This document shows positions 15,316-23,646 of a DNA stretch of 50,161 nucleotides, in pieces. Under the pieces are notes generated by a model. It saw only the letters and a list, made by a program, of their open reading frames with translations, did not search any database and was not told the DNA's origin. Position numbers and translations under genes: made by a program. The stretch covers positions 1 through 50,161 of the forward strand of contig CANMVX010000025.1 of NCBI GenBank assembly GCA_947501115.1, written 5' to 3'. Origin of the DNA: Haliscomenobacteraceae bacterium. GTDB taxonomy: Bacteria; Bacteroidota; Bacteroidia; Chitinophagales; Saprospiraceae. How positions within the stretch are numbered: the stretch's first letter is position 1; every line of letters begins with the position of its first letter.

Positions 15316-16899
15316 TTATTTCAGTTGAGATTTAAAAAACTGAATCATTTTGTCATTCAGCGAGGAAGAGATTTTCGCATATTCCGGTTCATTCGCCACA
15401 TTTATCTTTTCCAATGGATCTTTTGTATAATCATATAATTCTGCTGCATATACTTTTTTAGCATCAAAGGGAGATTTTGAGGTAAAATGGTTCATCCAGA
15501 GAGTGTATCTGTATTTATCGGTTCTCAAACTATAGCCCATTAATTGAGGATTGGTATAACCTAGTTTTTTAGCCTCCTCATTTTTTAATCGTCGGGGATA
15601 CTGACTCATGGCAAATTCCTTCACAGAAAGCTTGTTATTGCGCATCACTGGGGTTAGAGATACACCGTCCAGATCTTTTGGTATCGGTAAACCAGCTAAT
15701 TGACAAAGCGTAGGAAAAATATCTACATGTTCCGTTGGCGAACTGCTTTTTCCCGCTTTAATGCCTGGTGCTGAAATGATTAGAGGTGAACGTGTGGCTT
15801 GTTCATACGTAGAATGCTTTACCCACAAATCATGATCTCCAAGATGCCAGCCATGATCGCCCCAAAGTACAACGATGGTATTATTGGTAATCCCCAAAGA
15901 ATCAAGTGTATTTAGCAAAATGCCTACCTGTGCATCTAAATAGGATACAGCGGCGTAGTAACCATGGATGAGTTCTTTTTGCTTAGCTACCATTAATCCA
16001 ATTCTTAAAGAATCGCCAGATAGGGTCACAGAAGCCGGAATGTCTGGGTAATTTAATAGCTCGCCGGACTTATGATAAGCTATGAGCGGACTATTTTTTG
16101 CATGTTCCTGAAAAGAGGCCAGCGGCATGGATTCCCTGTCGTATAAATCCCAGTATTTTTTTGGAGCGACGAAAGGAAGGTGAGGTTTTTGAAATCCAAC
16201 AGCCATAAGGAAAGGGGCTTTTTCCTTGGACATTTTAATCATTTGTGCCTTAGCTTTCAGTGCATAAACGCCATCGTCGTAGGCATGGTCGGGAACATCG
16301 ATACATTCAGAGGAAGGTCCCTTTATACTGGTGGGAATATCCTCATCCACGGGACCAGTTCTTGGCTTTCTTTCCTTTACAAATGTTTTTTTTATGAATG
16401 GATCCTGATATTGCCCATTGGTAGGTTCACCCAAATTATTGGCATAATCTTCCGGCGAAGGATTAAGATAGGGGATACTCCAGGAAATAGGATCTACTTT
16501 ATCAATGGCGCTACTTGGGTGGAAAAGCTTGCCAATACCTACCGTTTGATAGTTATTTTGGGTGAAATATTGTGGTAATGTCAGAATATTGGGATTCATA
16601 TCCCTCATTTGGGTTCTTAAATCCCAAACTTTAGTAGCATCGGGTCTTTTTCCTGTCAACAAACTTGCTCTGGTCGGTCCGCAGACAGCTTGCTGGCAAT
16701 GATTGTTGATGAAAGTAGTTCCCATTTTAGCTAACCTATCTATGTTAGGCGTTTTAATTCCTTTATTTCCATAGCAACCCATGATAGGTTTTAGATCATC
16801 TACAGCGATAAAAAGGATATTGGGTTTTGCAGTCATTTGGCCATGAAGGCTTTGGGCAATACATGATACAATGGTTAGAACGAATAGTAGTGGTTTCAT
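15316..16899 (-). CDS. Iduronate-2-sulfatase-like sulfatase
   Basis: A 527-residue sulfatase with signal peptide (to about 20). It opens ILFIAVDDLKPIMGCYGN, the form typical of iduronate-2-sulfatases, and the maturation motif is VCGPTRASLLTGKRPDATKV with C73, giving C-x-P-x-R. GIGKLFHP, WGDHGWHLGDHDLWVKH and a C-terminal DPLEKINVANEPE block complete the pattern. Its likely role is to remove 2-O-sulfate from iduronate or uronate ends. Together with a chondroitinase B-like lyase downstream this points to dermatan sulfate or a similar glycan. It is the first gene of the four-gene operon; the 218-base upstream region holds the promoter but shows no clear consensus. Confidence 0.9.
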   Translation of the reverse strand: MKPLLFVLTIVSCIAQSLHGQMTAKPNILFIAVDDLKPIMGCYGNKGIKTPNIDRLAKMGTTFINNHCQQAVCGPTRASLLTGKRPDATKVWDLRTQMRDMNPNILTLPQYFTQNNYQTVGIGKLFHPSSAIDKVDPISWSIPYLNPSPEDYANNLGEPTNGQYQDPFIKKTFVKERKPRTGPVDEDIPTSIKGPSSECIDVPDHAYDDGVYALKAKAQMIKMSKEKAPFLMAVGFQKPHLPFVAPKKYWDLYDRESMPLASFQEHAKNSPLIAYHKSGELLNYPDIPASVTLSGDSLRIGLMVAKQKELIHGYYAAVSYLDAQVGILLNTLDSLGITNNTIVVLWGDHGWHLGDHDLWVKHSTYEQATRSPLIISAPGIKAGKSSSPTEHVDIFPTLCQLAGLPIPKDLDGVSLTPVMRNNKLSVKEFAMSQYPRRLKNEEAKKLGYTNPQLMGYSLRTDKYRYTLWMNHFTSKSPFDAKKVYAAELYDYTKDPLEKINVANEPEYAKISSSLNDKMIQFFKSQLK

Positions 16900-17082
16900 T
16901 TGGAAGTTATTGCGAGTTATTTTTTAAAAATAAGCTTTTTAATGGGAAATATGGTGGAAGTCAAAACAAATCAACGAAAACGATTTCGAGATAAAATAGT
17001 AATTTATTTTAAGGATGTTTGGTTGGATACTTCCTATTTCAGATAAAATGGACTATATTTATTAAGTAATACTATCGTTTTT

Positions 17083-17100
17083 GTTGAATAGTCAACTATT
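17083..17100. promoter_or_regulatory. Palindrome upstream of nhaD
   Basis: Two overlapping palindromes: gttga-atag-tcaac (17083-17096) and aatagt-ca-actatt (17087-17100). The start codon of the antiporter gene is 17 bases downstream. The site could be an operator or near the promoter; nothing else supports this. Confidence 0.3.
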
Positions 17101-17117
17101 TTATTAAAAATAAAAAT

Positions 17118-18452
17118 ATGATTTTTGCTGTCGTTGCTTGTTTTGTTGTAGGGTATATTCTGATCGTTTTTGAACATCCAATAAGATTAGATAAAAGTGT
17201 TCCGGCTTTGTTGATGGGTGCCTTAACCTGGGCGTTAATCTCGGTGGGAAACCTTGAAGTTCTGGATCATATACACCAAGCAGCTTCTTTAGAAGATGTT
17301 TTATTACATCATTTGGGCAAAACCGCAGAAATTTTATTTTTCCTGATAGGCGCAATGACCATTGTTGAGTTGATTGATTTGCACAAAGGCTTTGGCGTAA
17401 TTACTAAGATGGTTAAAACGCAGAATAAGGTTAAGTTACTTTGGATAACCAGTATTATTGCCTTTTTCCTATCAGCCATTCTTGATAATCTGACGACGAC
17501 CATTGTCATGGTGTCGTTATTACGAAAGTTGGTTCCCTCTAAGGTGGATCGGTTATTCTACATTTCCATGATCATTATTGCGGCTAATGCTGGCGGTGCC
17601 TGGTCACCTATTGGCGATGTGACCACAACCATGCTCTGGATTGGAAAGAAGGTCAGTTCTTTGAATTTGATGATTTCATTATTCTTGCCATCCATCATTT
17701 CCTTAGCCATACCCTTATTATTTGCTTCATTTTTACCTGGAATGAGGGGTTCTTTATCAGTTAATGATAAAATGGGGAATGAGCCGGAAAAGAAGTTGCT
17801 CAGTAGCAAAACAATGTTAATCATAGGTATTGGCGGCCTTATTTTTGTTCCCATTTTCAAAACGTTTACTCATTTACCTCCTTATATGGGCATGATGCTT
17901 TCTTTAGGTATTGTGTGGTTGGTTTCAGAGTATATTCATCCAGAGGAAAAATTCGATAATAATAACAAGCATTTATTTAGTGCTCATCATGCTCTGTCAA
18001 GAATAGATTTAAGCAGTATATTATTCTTTCTGGGCATTCTTCTGGGGGTAGGAGCCTTGGAATCGGTAGCTGTAATAGCGTTAAACGGTGAAAAAACGGG
18101 CTTTTTAATGAATATGGCCATGCATCTTCAACAAATAGTACCCAATCAAGATTTGGTCATTTTCCTTATTGGTATATTTTCTGCGGTCATTGATAATGTT
18201 CCTTTAGTTGCGGCTACGATGGGTATGTACCCAATGGATCAATTTCCAATGGATAGTAAACTATGGTTATTTATAGCCTATTCAGCGGGCACAGGTGGCA
18301 GCATGCTCATCATTGGCTCTGCCGCAGGCGTCGCGGCCATGGGTATGGAAAAAATAGACTTTATCTGGTATTTCAAAAACGTTACCTGGTTAGCTCTCCT
18401 CGGATTTATAGCTGGGGGCTTAACCTTTCTGGGTATTTTTCCGTTTCTGTAA
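17118..18452 (+). CDS. nhaD: Na+/H+ antiporter, NhaD family
   Basis: A 444-residue inner-membrane protein with about 12 hydrophobic segments. NhaD/ArsB-like features are the early GYILIVFEHPIRLDKSVPALLMGALTWAL stretch (split here as YILIVFEHP and LMGALTW), LFFLIGAMTIVELID, the DNLTTTIVM motif, AANAGGAWSPIGDVTTTMLW, and a second repeat with DNVPLVAATMGMYPMDQFP. It exchanges external H+ for cytoplasmic Na+ or Li+, as expected for a marine or saline habitat. The reading frame is strong and the start fits the hydrophobic N-terminus. It is convergent with the next gene, with only 9 bases between the stops. The family is clear; the ion specificity is inferred. Confidence 0.9.
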   Translation: MIFAVVACFVVGYILIVFEHPIRLDKSVPALLMGALTWALISVGNLEVLDHIHQAASLEDVLLHHLGKTAEILFFLIGAMTIVELIDLHKGFGVITKMVKTQNKVKLLWITSIIAFFLSAILDNLTTTIVMVSLLRKLVPSKVDRLFYISMIIIAANAGGAWSPIGDVTTTMLWIGKKVSSLNLMISLFLPSIISLAIPLLFASFLPGMRGSLSVNDKMGNEPEKKLLSSKTMLIIGIGGLIFVPIFKTFTHLPPYMGMMLSLGIVWLVSEYIHPEEKFDNNNKHLFSAHHALSRIDLSSILFFLGILLGVGALESVAVIALNGEKTGFLMNMAMHLQQIVPNQDLVIFLIGIFSAVIDNVPLVAATMGMYPMDQFPMDSKLWLFIAYSAGTGGSMLIIGSAAGVAAMGMEKIDFIWYFKNVTWLALLGFIAGGLTFLGIFPFL

Positions 18453-18461
18453 CTCTAAAAA

Positions 18462-19523
18462 TTAGGACGAAAGGCTGACATATTCCCTGTTTATCCGTAT
18501 TTTATGTGGCTCATTCAGGGGTCTTTCTATAGTGTAATAGGAAGCTAACGTTTTCCCTAGGTTATCAACCAGTTTTTTGTTTATTTTTGATATGAGCTGT
18601 GAAGCCACATTATCATTAATCGCATAAATATTTTCTATAGCAGCAATGTCATCATTTCCAGTGATTTTAAAATAATAATCTTTTAGGGTCATGGCATGGT
18701 CTATCAGATTGTGTAGATTTATTCCATAAGGTTCACTGATAAACAGTTGGTAGAAGGCCATTTCTTTTGGTTGGAGTTTAACAACAATATCTCCATAATC
18801 GGGGAATAAAAGGGTTTTCCTAGGAGGGTTGATAATCATCCTTCCCATTCTGTTCAGGAATTCTGCCCTTTCTCTGAATGCAATGTTTTTTCTAATTTCC
18901 TCCCATAAGGAGAAAACCTGATTTAAAAAATTAAGTGGAACATCCTTTGATTTTATGGTATTCAGGCAATCGGGGCAAAGATCTGCGGTTCTGATTTTCA
19001 AGGTGATATCCCGTTTATTCTCACAAAAGTCCATCATGCATCCTTTTGCTTTTTTATGAACAGCATCCATCACTTCGGTTTCAGAGGAAAATAATTTTCT
19101 TTTAAGTAGCCAAGCCATCACTTGATAGCAGAGGATAAATGAAACCTCTAGTTCAGCACCAAAAAATAATTCCCATTCAGTTACTTGTACAAAATAATTA
19201 TTTCTCTCATGATCCATATTACTGAACCAGTTCTGATAATTATTTGCACCTGAAAGAAGAAAAACATGATCATTTGTATCAATATTGTGCTTCTTCCTGT
19301 AGTTTTCGCAAATATCGTATAATTGGGAAAAGGAGAGGAAATGGTATTTGTTTATTGGTTTCCTCTCCTTTTCATCGAACATATCATCCGTGTCATCTTG
19401 AATTAAGGCGTCATCCTTTGATTTGACAAAGCGTATGAGACCAGCGGATTTGCTTAATTTATCGAAGACATTCTGATACACAGCCAGAGGGCAGTGTTCA
19501 TCGCGGATGATATGTACGTTCAT
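18462..19523 (-). CDS. Unrecognised four-cysteine protein with possible winged-helix C-terminus
   Basis: A 353-residue soluble protein without signal peptide. I cannot name a family. The N-terminal half has an alternating strand-helix pattern with DHVFLLSGANNYQNWFS and NNYFVQVTEWELFF. A cysteine motif follows: C162-x4-C167 (GCMMDFCENKRDITLKIRT) and C183-x2-C186 (DLCPDCLNTI), a likely zinc ribbon. The last 110 residues (KLQPKEMAFYQLFISEPYGIN to KIRINREYV) look like a winged-helix domain. It lies 27 bases after the VWA gene and is co-directional, so the two form a module. I see no HExxH, nuclease or kinase motif. Whether this is signalling, regulation or defence cannot be decided from sequence alone. 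Confidence 0.6.
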   Translation of the reverse strand: MNVHIIRDEHCPLAVYQNVFDKLSKSAGLIRFVKSKDDALIQDDTDDMFDEKERKPINKYHFLSFSQLYDICENYRKKHNIDTNDHVFLLSGANNYQNWFSNMDHERNNYFVQVTEWELFFGAELEVSFILCYQVMAWLLKRKLFSSETEVMDAVHKKAKGCMMDFCENKRDITLKIRTADLCPDCLNTIKSKDVPLNFLNQVFSLWEEIRKNIAFRERAEFLNRMGRMIINPPRKTLLFPDYGDIVVKLQPKEMAFYQLFISEPYGINLHNLIDHAMTLKDYYFKITGNDDIAAIENIYAINDNVASQLISKINKKLVDNLGKTLASYYTIERPLNEPHKIRINREYVSLSS

Positions 19524-19550
19524 AATATGATTGGTTTATTTTTGTTTATG

Positions 19551-20198
19551 TTAAATATTCTCGTCCGTTGGATGCAGAAAATCCTGTTTGTAATTTCCAG
19601 TCTGCTTGCTATGAAAATAGTTCTTCAAGCTATGATCTACCTGGCTGAAGGTTTTGTTCATTTCCATTTTATCAAATTGCATGGTATTTCCCTTTTTGAT
19701 GTTTAACATTTCTCCAACGTGAAAAGCGTCTATATCAGTACCCAGAAAGCTGAATGTCCATTTTCCTGTTTTTTCCAATTCTTTAATGGTTTTGGAAATG
19801 AAGGGAAAATCATAGAATCTGGAGGAATTCTCCTCTCCATCTGTTAAAATAACCATGACGGTGGTAGCCTCATCAGCTGCCAGCTGCTCTCCAAATATAT
19901 GCTGAATTTCGTGAATTTGTGTGCCTATAGCGTCCAGTAATGCCGTACTTCCCTCTGGTATATATTCTACTAAAGTAAGTGGCTCAAGATCGAGTGGTGA
20001 TTTGTAGGCCCACTTTTGGTGTAATCGGGTGTTAAAAAGGGTTAAGGATACCTTGAAAATTTGTTCGGAGAATTCCTTTTGAAGATTTTGAATGGTTTTT
20101 AAGTGAAGATTTAAGTTTTGAAGGGTCTCGTGTCTGCAGTTCGACATTGAACCGCTGACATCTAAAATGAATTGATAGTAAGTTGTCTTGTTTTGCAT
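19551..20198 (-). CDS. VWA-domain protein
   Basis: A 215-residue cytoplasmic von Willebrand factor A domain. The metal-ion-dependent adhesion site is complete: DVSGSMS (D13, S15, S17), T85 in EGSTALLDA, and D120 in ILTDGEENSS. It lacks a signal peptide and membrane anchor, so it acts inside the cell, probably binding a partner protein in a Mg2+-dependent way. It starts the two-gene unit with the four-cysteine protein. A hairpin with T-run lies at 20271-20296 in its leader, and the region upstream is strongly AT-rich. The VWA call is secure; the role is unknown. Confidence 0.88.
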   Translation of the reverse strand: MQNKTTYYQFILDVSGSMSNCRHETLQNLNLHLKTIQNLQKEFSEQIFKVSLTLFNTRLHQKWAYKSPLDLEPLTLVEYIPEGSTALLDAIGTQIHEIQHIFGEQLAADEATTVMVILTDGEENSSRFYDFPFISKTIKELEKTGKWTFSFLGTDIDAFHVGEMLNIKKGNTMQFDKMEMNKTFSQVDHSLKNYFHSKQTGNYKQDFLHPTDENI

Positions 20199-20518
20199 TT
20201 TTAATTATTTTATATGCAAATGTAGGGAGTAAAGAAACGGACATTGAAATTGACAACCTTGTCAAAAAAAAATCCGCCCGAAATTTCAAGCGGATTGAAT
20301 ATAATTACTCCTAGTGTAAAAGTTAAGGTTCTTTAAAAATAATAATTTTTACTAAGTTAAAATAAAAAAACAATATTATTGAGATAAAAAAAAATTATAA
20401 AATTATTATTTCGACAAATTCAGAAAAAAAAACGTTTATCGATGATTTGAAGAAATAAATGTATATCATTAACGATAATTTAATTAATTTGTTCATTGTA
20501 ACAAAACATATTGAAACA
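20199..20518. other. AT-rich intergenic region between divergent genes
   Basis: No gene is visible. It separates the VWA gene (minus) from the DUF1080 gene (plus). The one structured element is the hairpin at 20271-20296. The stretch 20330-20460 is very A/T-rich with several A runs. Both promoters should lie here, but no clean consensus is seen. Confidence 0.4.
20262..20296 (-). terminator. Hairpin with T-run in the VWA-gene leader
   Basis: Arms aatccgc (20271-20277) and gcggatt (20290-20296), with a 12-base loop. Read on the minus strand they are followed by a run of nine T's. No minus-strand gene lies immediately upstream, so this would act inside the leader of the VWA gene (an attenuator) or end a small RNA. 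Confidence 0.5.
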
Positions 20519-21469
20519 ATGAACAAAATGATGACTAAGTTAGCTGTGATAGGGATAATTTTATTAACCTATTCAGGCCGCGTGTATGGAAATCCATTTC
20601 TTTTTGGTGATCCTGCCATTGAAGGGCGTTGGGATATAACCGTTGACAAGGGCGATAAAAAAGTACCCTCCTGGCTAGACGTCCGACATTCGGGGAATAG
20701 AACCCTGGTTGGTTATTTTGTCAGCGAATCGGGCAGTGCCAGGCCGGTGTCAAAAATAAATTTCAAGGATGGTAAATTAAATTTCTCCATTCCACCTCAA
20801 TGGGAAGACGGTGATAATGATTTTATTTTAGAAGGTTCGTTGAATAATGGAAGCCTATCAGGCACTATTACCTCCTGTGATGGGAAAAAATATTCCTGGA
20901 CTGGCGTGAGAGCTCCTTCTTTGGTGAGAACAACGCCGCCTGTTTGGGGAAGTCCGGTGACTCTTTTTAATGGTAAAAACACTGATGGCTGGTACGCGAT
21001 GGGACCTAATCAGTGGATGGCTAAAAATGGTATTTTAACGAGTGAAAAGTCTGGTTCTAATCTGGTAACCAAAGATAAGTTTTCAGATTTTAAATTACAT
21101 ATTGAGTTTCGCTATCCTAAGGAGTCCAATAGTGGTATTTATCTTCGCGGAAGGTATGAAGTTCAGGTGTCTGATAGTTATGGAAAATCTCCATTAGTGG
21201 ATGAGTTTGGTGCCGTTTATGGCTTTATCATTCCGACGGAAATGGCTGCAAAAATGGCCGGAGAATGGCAGGCTTATGATATTACCCTTATTGGCAGAAT
21301 AATTACGGTAGTGGCGAATGGAAAAACGATTATTTGTAATCAGGAAATTCCGGGTATTACCGGAGGAGCCCTTGATAGCAATGAAGGGGAGCCTGGTCCA
21401 ATTTATCTACAAGGAGATCATGGACCTGTGGAGTATCGCAATATTGTGATTACTCCTGCAAAAAATTAA
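20519..21469 (+). CDS. DUF1080 secreted protein (3-keto-disaccharide hydrolase fold)
   Basis: About 316 residues. I chose the start at 20519 (MNKMMTKLAVIGIILLTYSG), a good signal peptide; the longer start at 20459 would put a non-signal stretch in front. The first part (to about 125 of the mature chain) is a small beta domain with an IEGRWDITVDKG motif. The second part is the DUF1080 domain: VTLFNGKNTDGWYAMG, SDFKLHIEFRYP, NSGIYLRGRYEVQVSDS, and GPIYLQGDHGPVEYRNIVI. This concanavalin-like fold is common in Bacteroidota and Planctomycetota sugar degradation, and some members hydrolyse 3-keto-glycosides. Substrate is not visible. It converges with the 682-residue gene. Confidence 0.85.
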   Translation: MNKMMTKLAVIGIILLTYSGRVYGNPFLFGDPAIEGRWDITVDKGDKKVPSWLDVRHSGNRTLVGYFVSESGSARPVSKINFKDGKLNFSIPPQWEDGDNDFILEGSLNNGSLSGTITSCDGKKYSWTGVRAPSLVRTTPPVWGSPVTLFNGKNTDGWYAMGPNQWMAKNGILTSEKSGSNLVTKDKFSDFKLHIEFRYPKESNSGIYLRGRYEVQVSDSYGKSPLVDEFGAVYGFIIPTEMAAKMAGEWQAYDITLIGRIITVVANGKTIICNQEIPGITGGALDSNEGEPGPIYLQGDHGPVEYRNIVITPAKN

Positions 21470-21476
21470 ATAATAC

Positions 21477-21533
21477 CTTGTGCCCAGGCTAAGCTTTAAT
21501 CTATCTTGAATATTGCTTATCCTGGGCACCAAG
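21477..21533. terminator. Strong hairpin between convergent genes
   Basis: The arms (21477-21494, cttgtgcccaggctaagc, and 21515-21533, gcttatcctgggcaccaag) pair almost fully, with two small mismatches or bulges, around a 20-base loop. It lies between the stops of the DUF1080 gene and the convergent gene. There is no T-tract, but the stem is long enough to act as a two-way stop or an mRNA-stabilising 3' end. Confidence 0.55.
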
Positions 21534-23582
21534 TTAGTCCAGATAAATGCCCATTTGTTCAAATTGTGCAGCAGCATGCAGAAAATGGGCACAAATCCAA
21601 AAAACGGTCCATCTTTCAGAATACCCACCGCGCAGTTTCATCACATCGCTCATATCCCCATGTTGGGCGAAATTAGTCTCTTGAAATTGTTCACCTTGAG
21701 AACCGCTTGGATCAATCATTTGACCACAACTCAAAAACATTGTTTTTGCTAATTTCTTTAAATTTTCATCTGCTAGATAAATGCCCATTTTATAGACAGA
21801 AGGAGCAAAAACTACACCATATACATCTAAATGTTGATTTTGTGCCGATACCCCCGTCCAACCTCTTGTTCTAAAACGGTGATCCGCAAGCCTGCCGGCT
21901 GGAAGAGGTATGTCCCACACCACGGTATAACTAAGGGTTACATCACAGGCATGTTTTGCCCATTTTAAATATTTTGTATTTTTGGTAAATTCAAAAGCGG
22001 CTAAAAATCCCTGAAAGGCACCCCATGCTCCCTCTTTATCTTCACAAGTGGCATCAAGGGTACCTCCCCAATATGGTTCGTCCATATTTAAGTGCCTACC
22101 TGCGTAATAATCGGCTGCCTTAAGTGCTGCCCTTCCATATTTTTCATCATTAAAAATGGCTGAAGCGGAGATTAAGGGTGCTATGAAGAATGCTTCAGCT
22201 GTATTTACAGGTGTCCAGGTTGGGTTTAAAATACGGTTTGAGAAAACGTCGGCAGCTTTTAGCAGAAAATTCTCCCAAAGAAGGGTGTTTAATTCTTTAT
22301 TTTTCCTGCCTTCTAAAATGGCTAAAGCTATAGAATTCATAGCTTGTCCCTGGGAAACGAGGTCTTTGCCACTCCATTTTCCTGTTTTAATGTCATAAAT
22401 AACACAAAAACCATTGGAATCAATGGGGGAGTTGCAAATATGATCCAATGAACTTTGGACCATTTTTGTAAAAGATTCGTTAGGACTATATTTCCCTAAT
22501 TTTTGTAAAGCAAATCCAGGCGCTTCACCTTGACCAGCCCATCCCAATACGATTTGAGGGTTGCGATAGTCAGGATACATATTAAAACCAGCATAATCTT
22601 TTTGTTGAACCCAGCGGGAACGTGCGAATTTAATTTTTTGTGATATGATGTCCTCATAACGAGGCAAATCATCCGTATAAAACGGTTTAAATAATTCGAC
22701 GGACGTTTTCATAGGTTGTTGAAAGCCAGCACCTTTTTCTGGAACATTATAAGTTTCAAGATAATAGGTCTTTTCAATGATGGTACCAGGTGTAACTTTT
22801 ATAAAAGTATTAGCATAAGGAAGGCCTTTTTCCTGTAATGCTTTTACCTGATTCCTTTGTCCATTATAACCAACCGGGCCACTTAATAGGGTCAATTCGG
22901 CGTGTTTTTCCTTAGTAATCAGGCCCAGAGACCACCATTGATCAAAATGATTTCCCCTATAAACAGGGCTTGGCATTACATGAAGAGCTGCACCGTAATA
23001 ATCTGCATTTTCTTTCCACTCCGCACTGGCAAAGGGCATTGGAAACCGATGTTCCTCAAATAAGGCTTCTTCTAAATCTACCCCATTAAACCAGGGTACA
23101 TTATTTTCCCCATTTTTTTTACCTGATGGATTTCCATAATATAATATGCCAGGCAAGAATGGCTTAACTTCCTTTTGTGGTATAGCCCAACGGATCGCCA
23201 GGGTAACTGTTTCAAGTGTTTTTTTACCCTGCCACTCATAACGCCGTATGCATTTTACTTTTCCCCGTTCTTCAAGGTAGCTATCTTTTAATAGGAATTT
23301 ACCTTCCGCAAGATTTAAGGTTCCCCTTAAAATGGTCCATTTCCCATCTTTTAAAATGGTATCAGGTTGGACATGTTGCCAATTGGAGGGCCATTCATTT
23401 TCCCAGGAAGTGGCAATGGACCAAAGACCCTCCGAGGGACTTGATAGTAAGGTTTTATTTCCTTGACTTATGCCAATTTGAATTTGTTCATTTTGCTTTA
23501 AAATCTTTATGTTTTGGCTAAATACTGAGGTGATACCCAATGCAAAAAGGGGGATAAGCAGATAAAGGGGTAAGTATTTCAT
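21534..23582 (-). CDS. Unrecognised secreted protein, probable (alpha/alpha) barrel glycan enzyme
   Basis: A 682-residue protein with a signal peptide ending TSVFSQ. I cannot assign a named family. The first 300 residues are beta-rich (GLWSIATSWENEWPSNWQHV, broken as WSIATSWENEWPSNW; LLSGPVGYNGQRNQV). The second half is rich in paired helices with aromatic turns (LGWAGQGEAPGFALQKLGK, split as GWAGQGEAPGFAL; WGGTLDATCEDKEGAWGAFQG, split as GGTLDATCEDKEGAWG; GYSERWTVFWICAHF), as in six-hairpin glycosidases and lyases. The acidic residues in TCEDKEGAWG and GSQGEQFQET are possible catalytic sites. It lies divergent from the GH30 gene, 64 bases away. A role in glycan breakdown is inferred from context and fold-like pattern only. 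Confidence 0.6.
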   Translation of the reverse strand: MKYLPLYLLIPLFALGITSVFSQNIKILKQNEQIQIGISQGNKTLLSSPSEGLWSIATSWENEWPSNWQHVQPDTILKDGKWTILRGTLNLAEGKFLLKDSYLEERGKVKCIRRYEWQGKKTLETVTLAIRWAIPQKEVKPFLPGILYYGNPSGKKNGENNVPWFNGVDLEEALFEEHRFPMPFASAEWKENADYYGAALHVMPSPVYRGNHFDQWWSLGLITKEKHAELTLLSGPVGYNGQRNQVKALQEKGLPYANTFIKVTPGTIIEKTYYLETYNVPEKGAGFQQPMKTSVELFKPFYTDDLPRYEDIISQKIKFARSRWVQQKDYAGFNMYPDYRNPQIVLGWAGQGEAPGFALQKLGKYSPNESFTKMVQSSLDHICNSPIDSNGFCVIYDIKTGKWSGKDLVSQGQAMNSIALAILEGRKNKELNTLLWENFLLKAADVFSNRILNPTWTPVNTAEAFFIAPLISASAIFNDEKYGRAALKAADYYAGRHLNMDEPYWGGTLDATCEDKEGAWGAFQGFLAAFEFTKNTKYLKWAKHACDVTLSYTVVWDIPLPAGRLADHRFRTRGWTGVSAQNQHLDVYGVVFAPSVYKMGIYLADENLKKLAKTMFLSCGQMIDPSGSQGEQFQETNFAQHGDMSDVMKLRGGYSERWTVFWICAHFLHAAAQFEQMGIYLD

Positions 23583-23646
23583 AACATTGTTACTTTCATA
23601 GTGATAACTTCCTTAAATTTAGCTAAAGAAATTAAAAAATACAAAG

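Noticed and set aside
16180-16578. Plus-strand ORF of 132 codons
   Set aside because: It is antisense to the iduronate-2-sulfatase-like gene, which has clear catalytic motifs.
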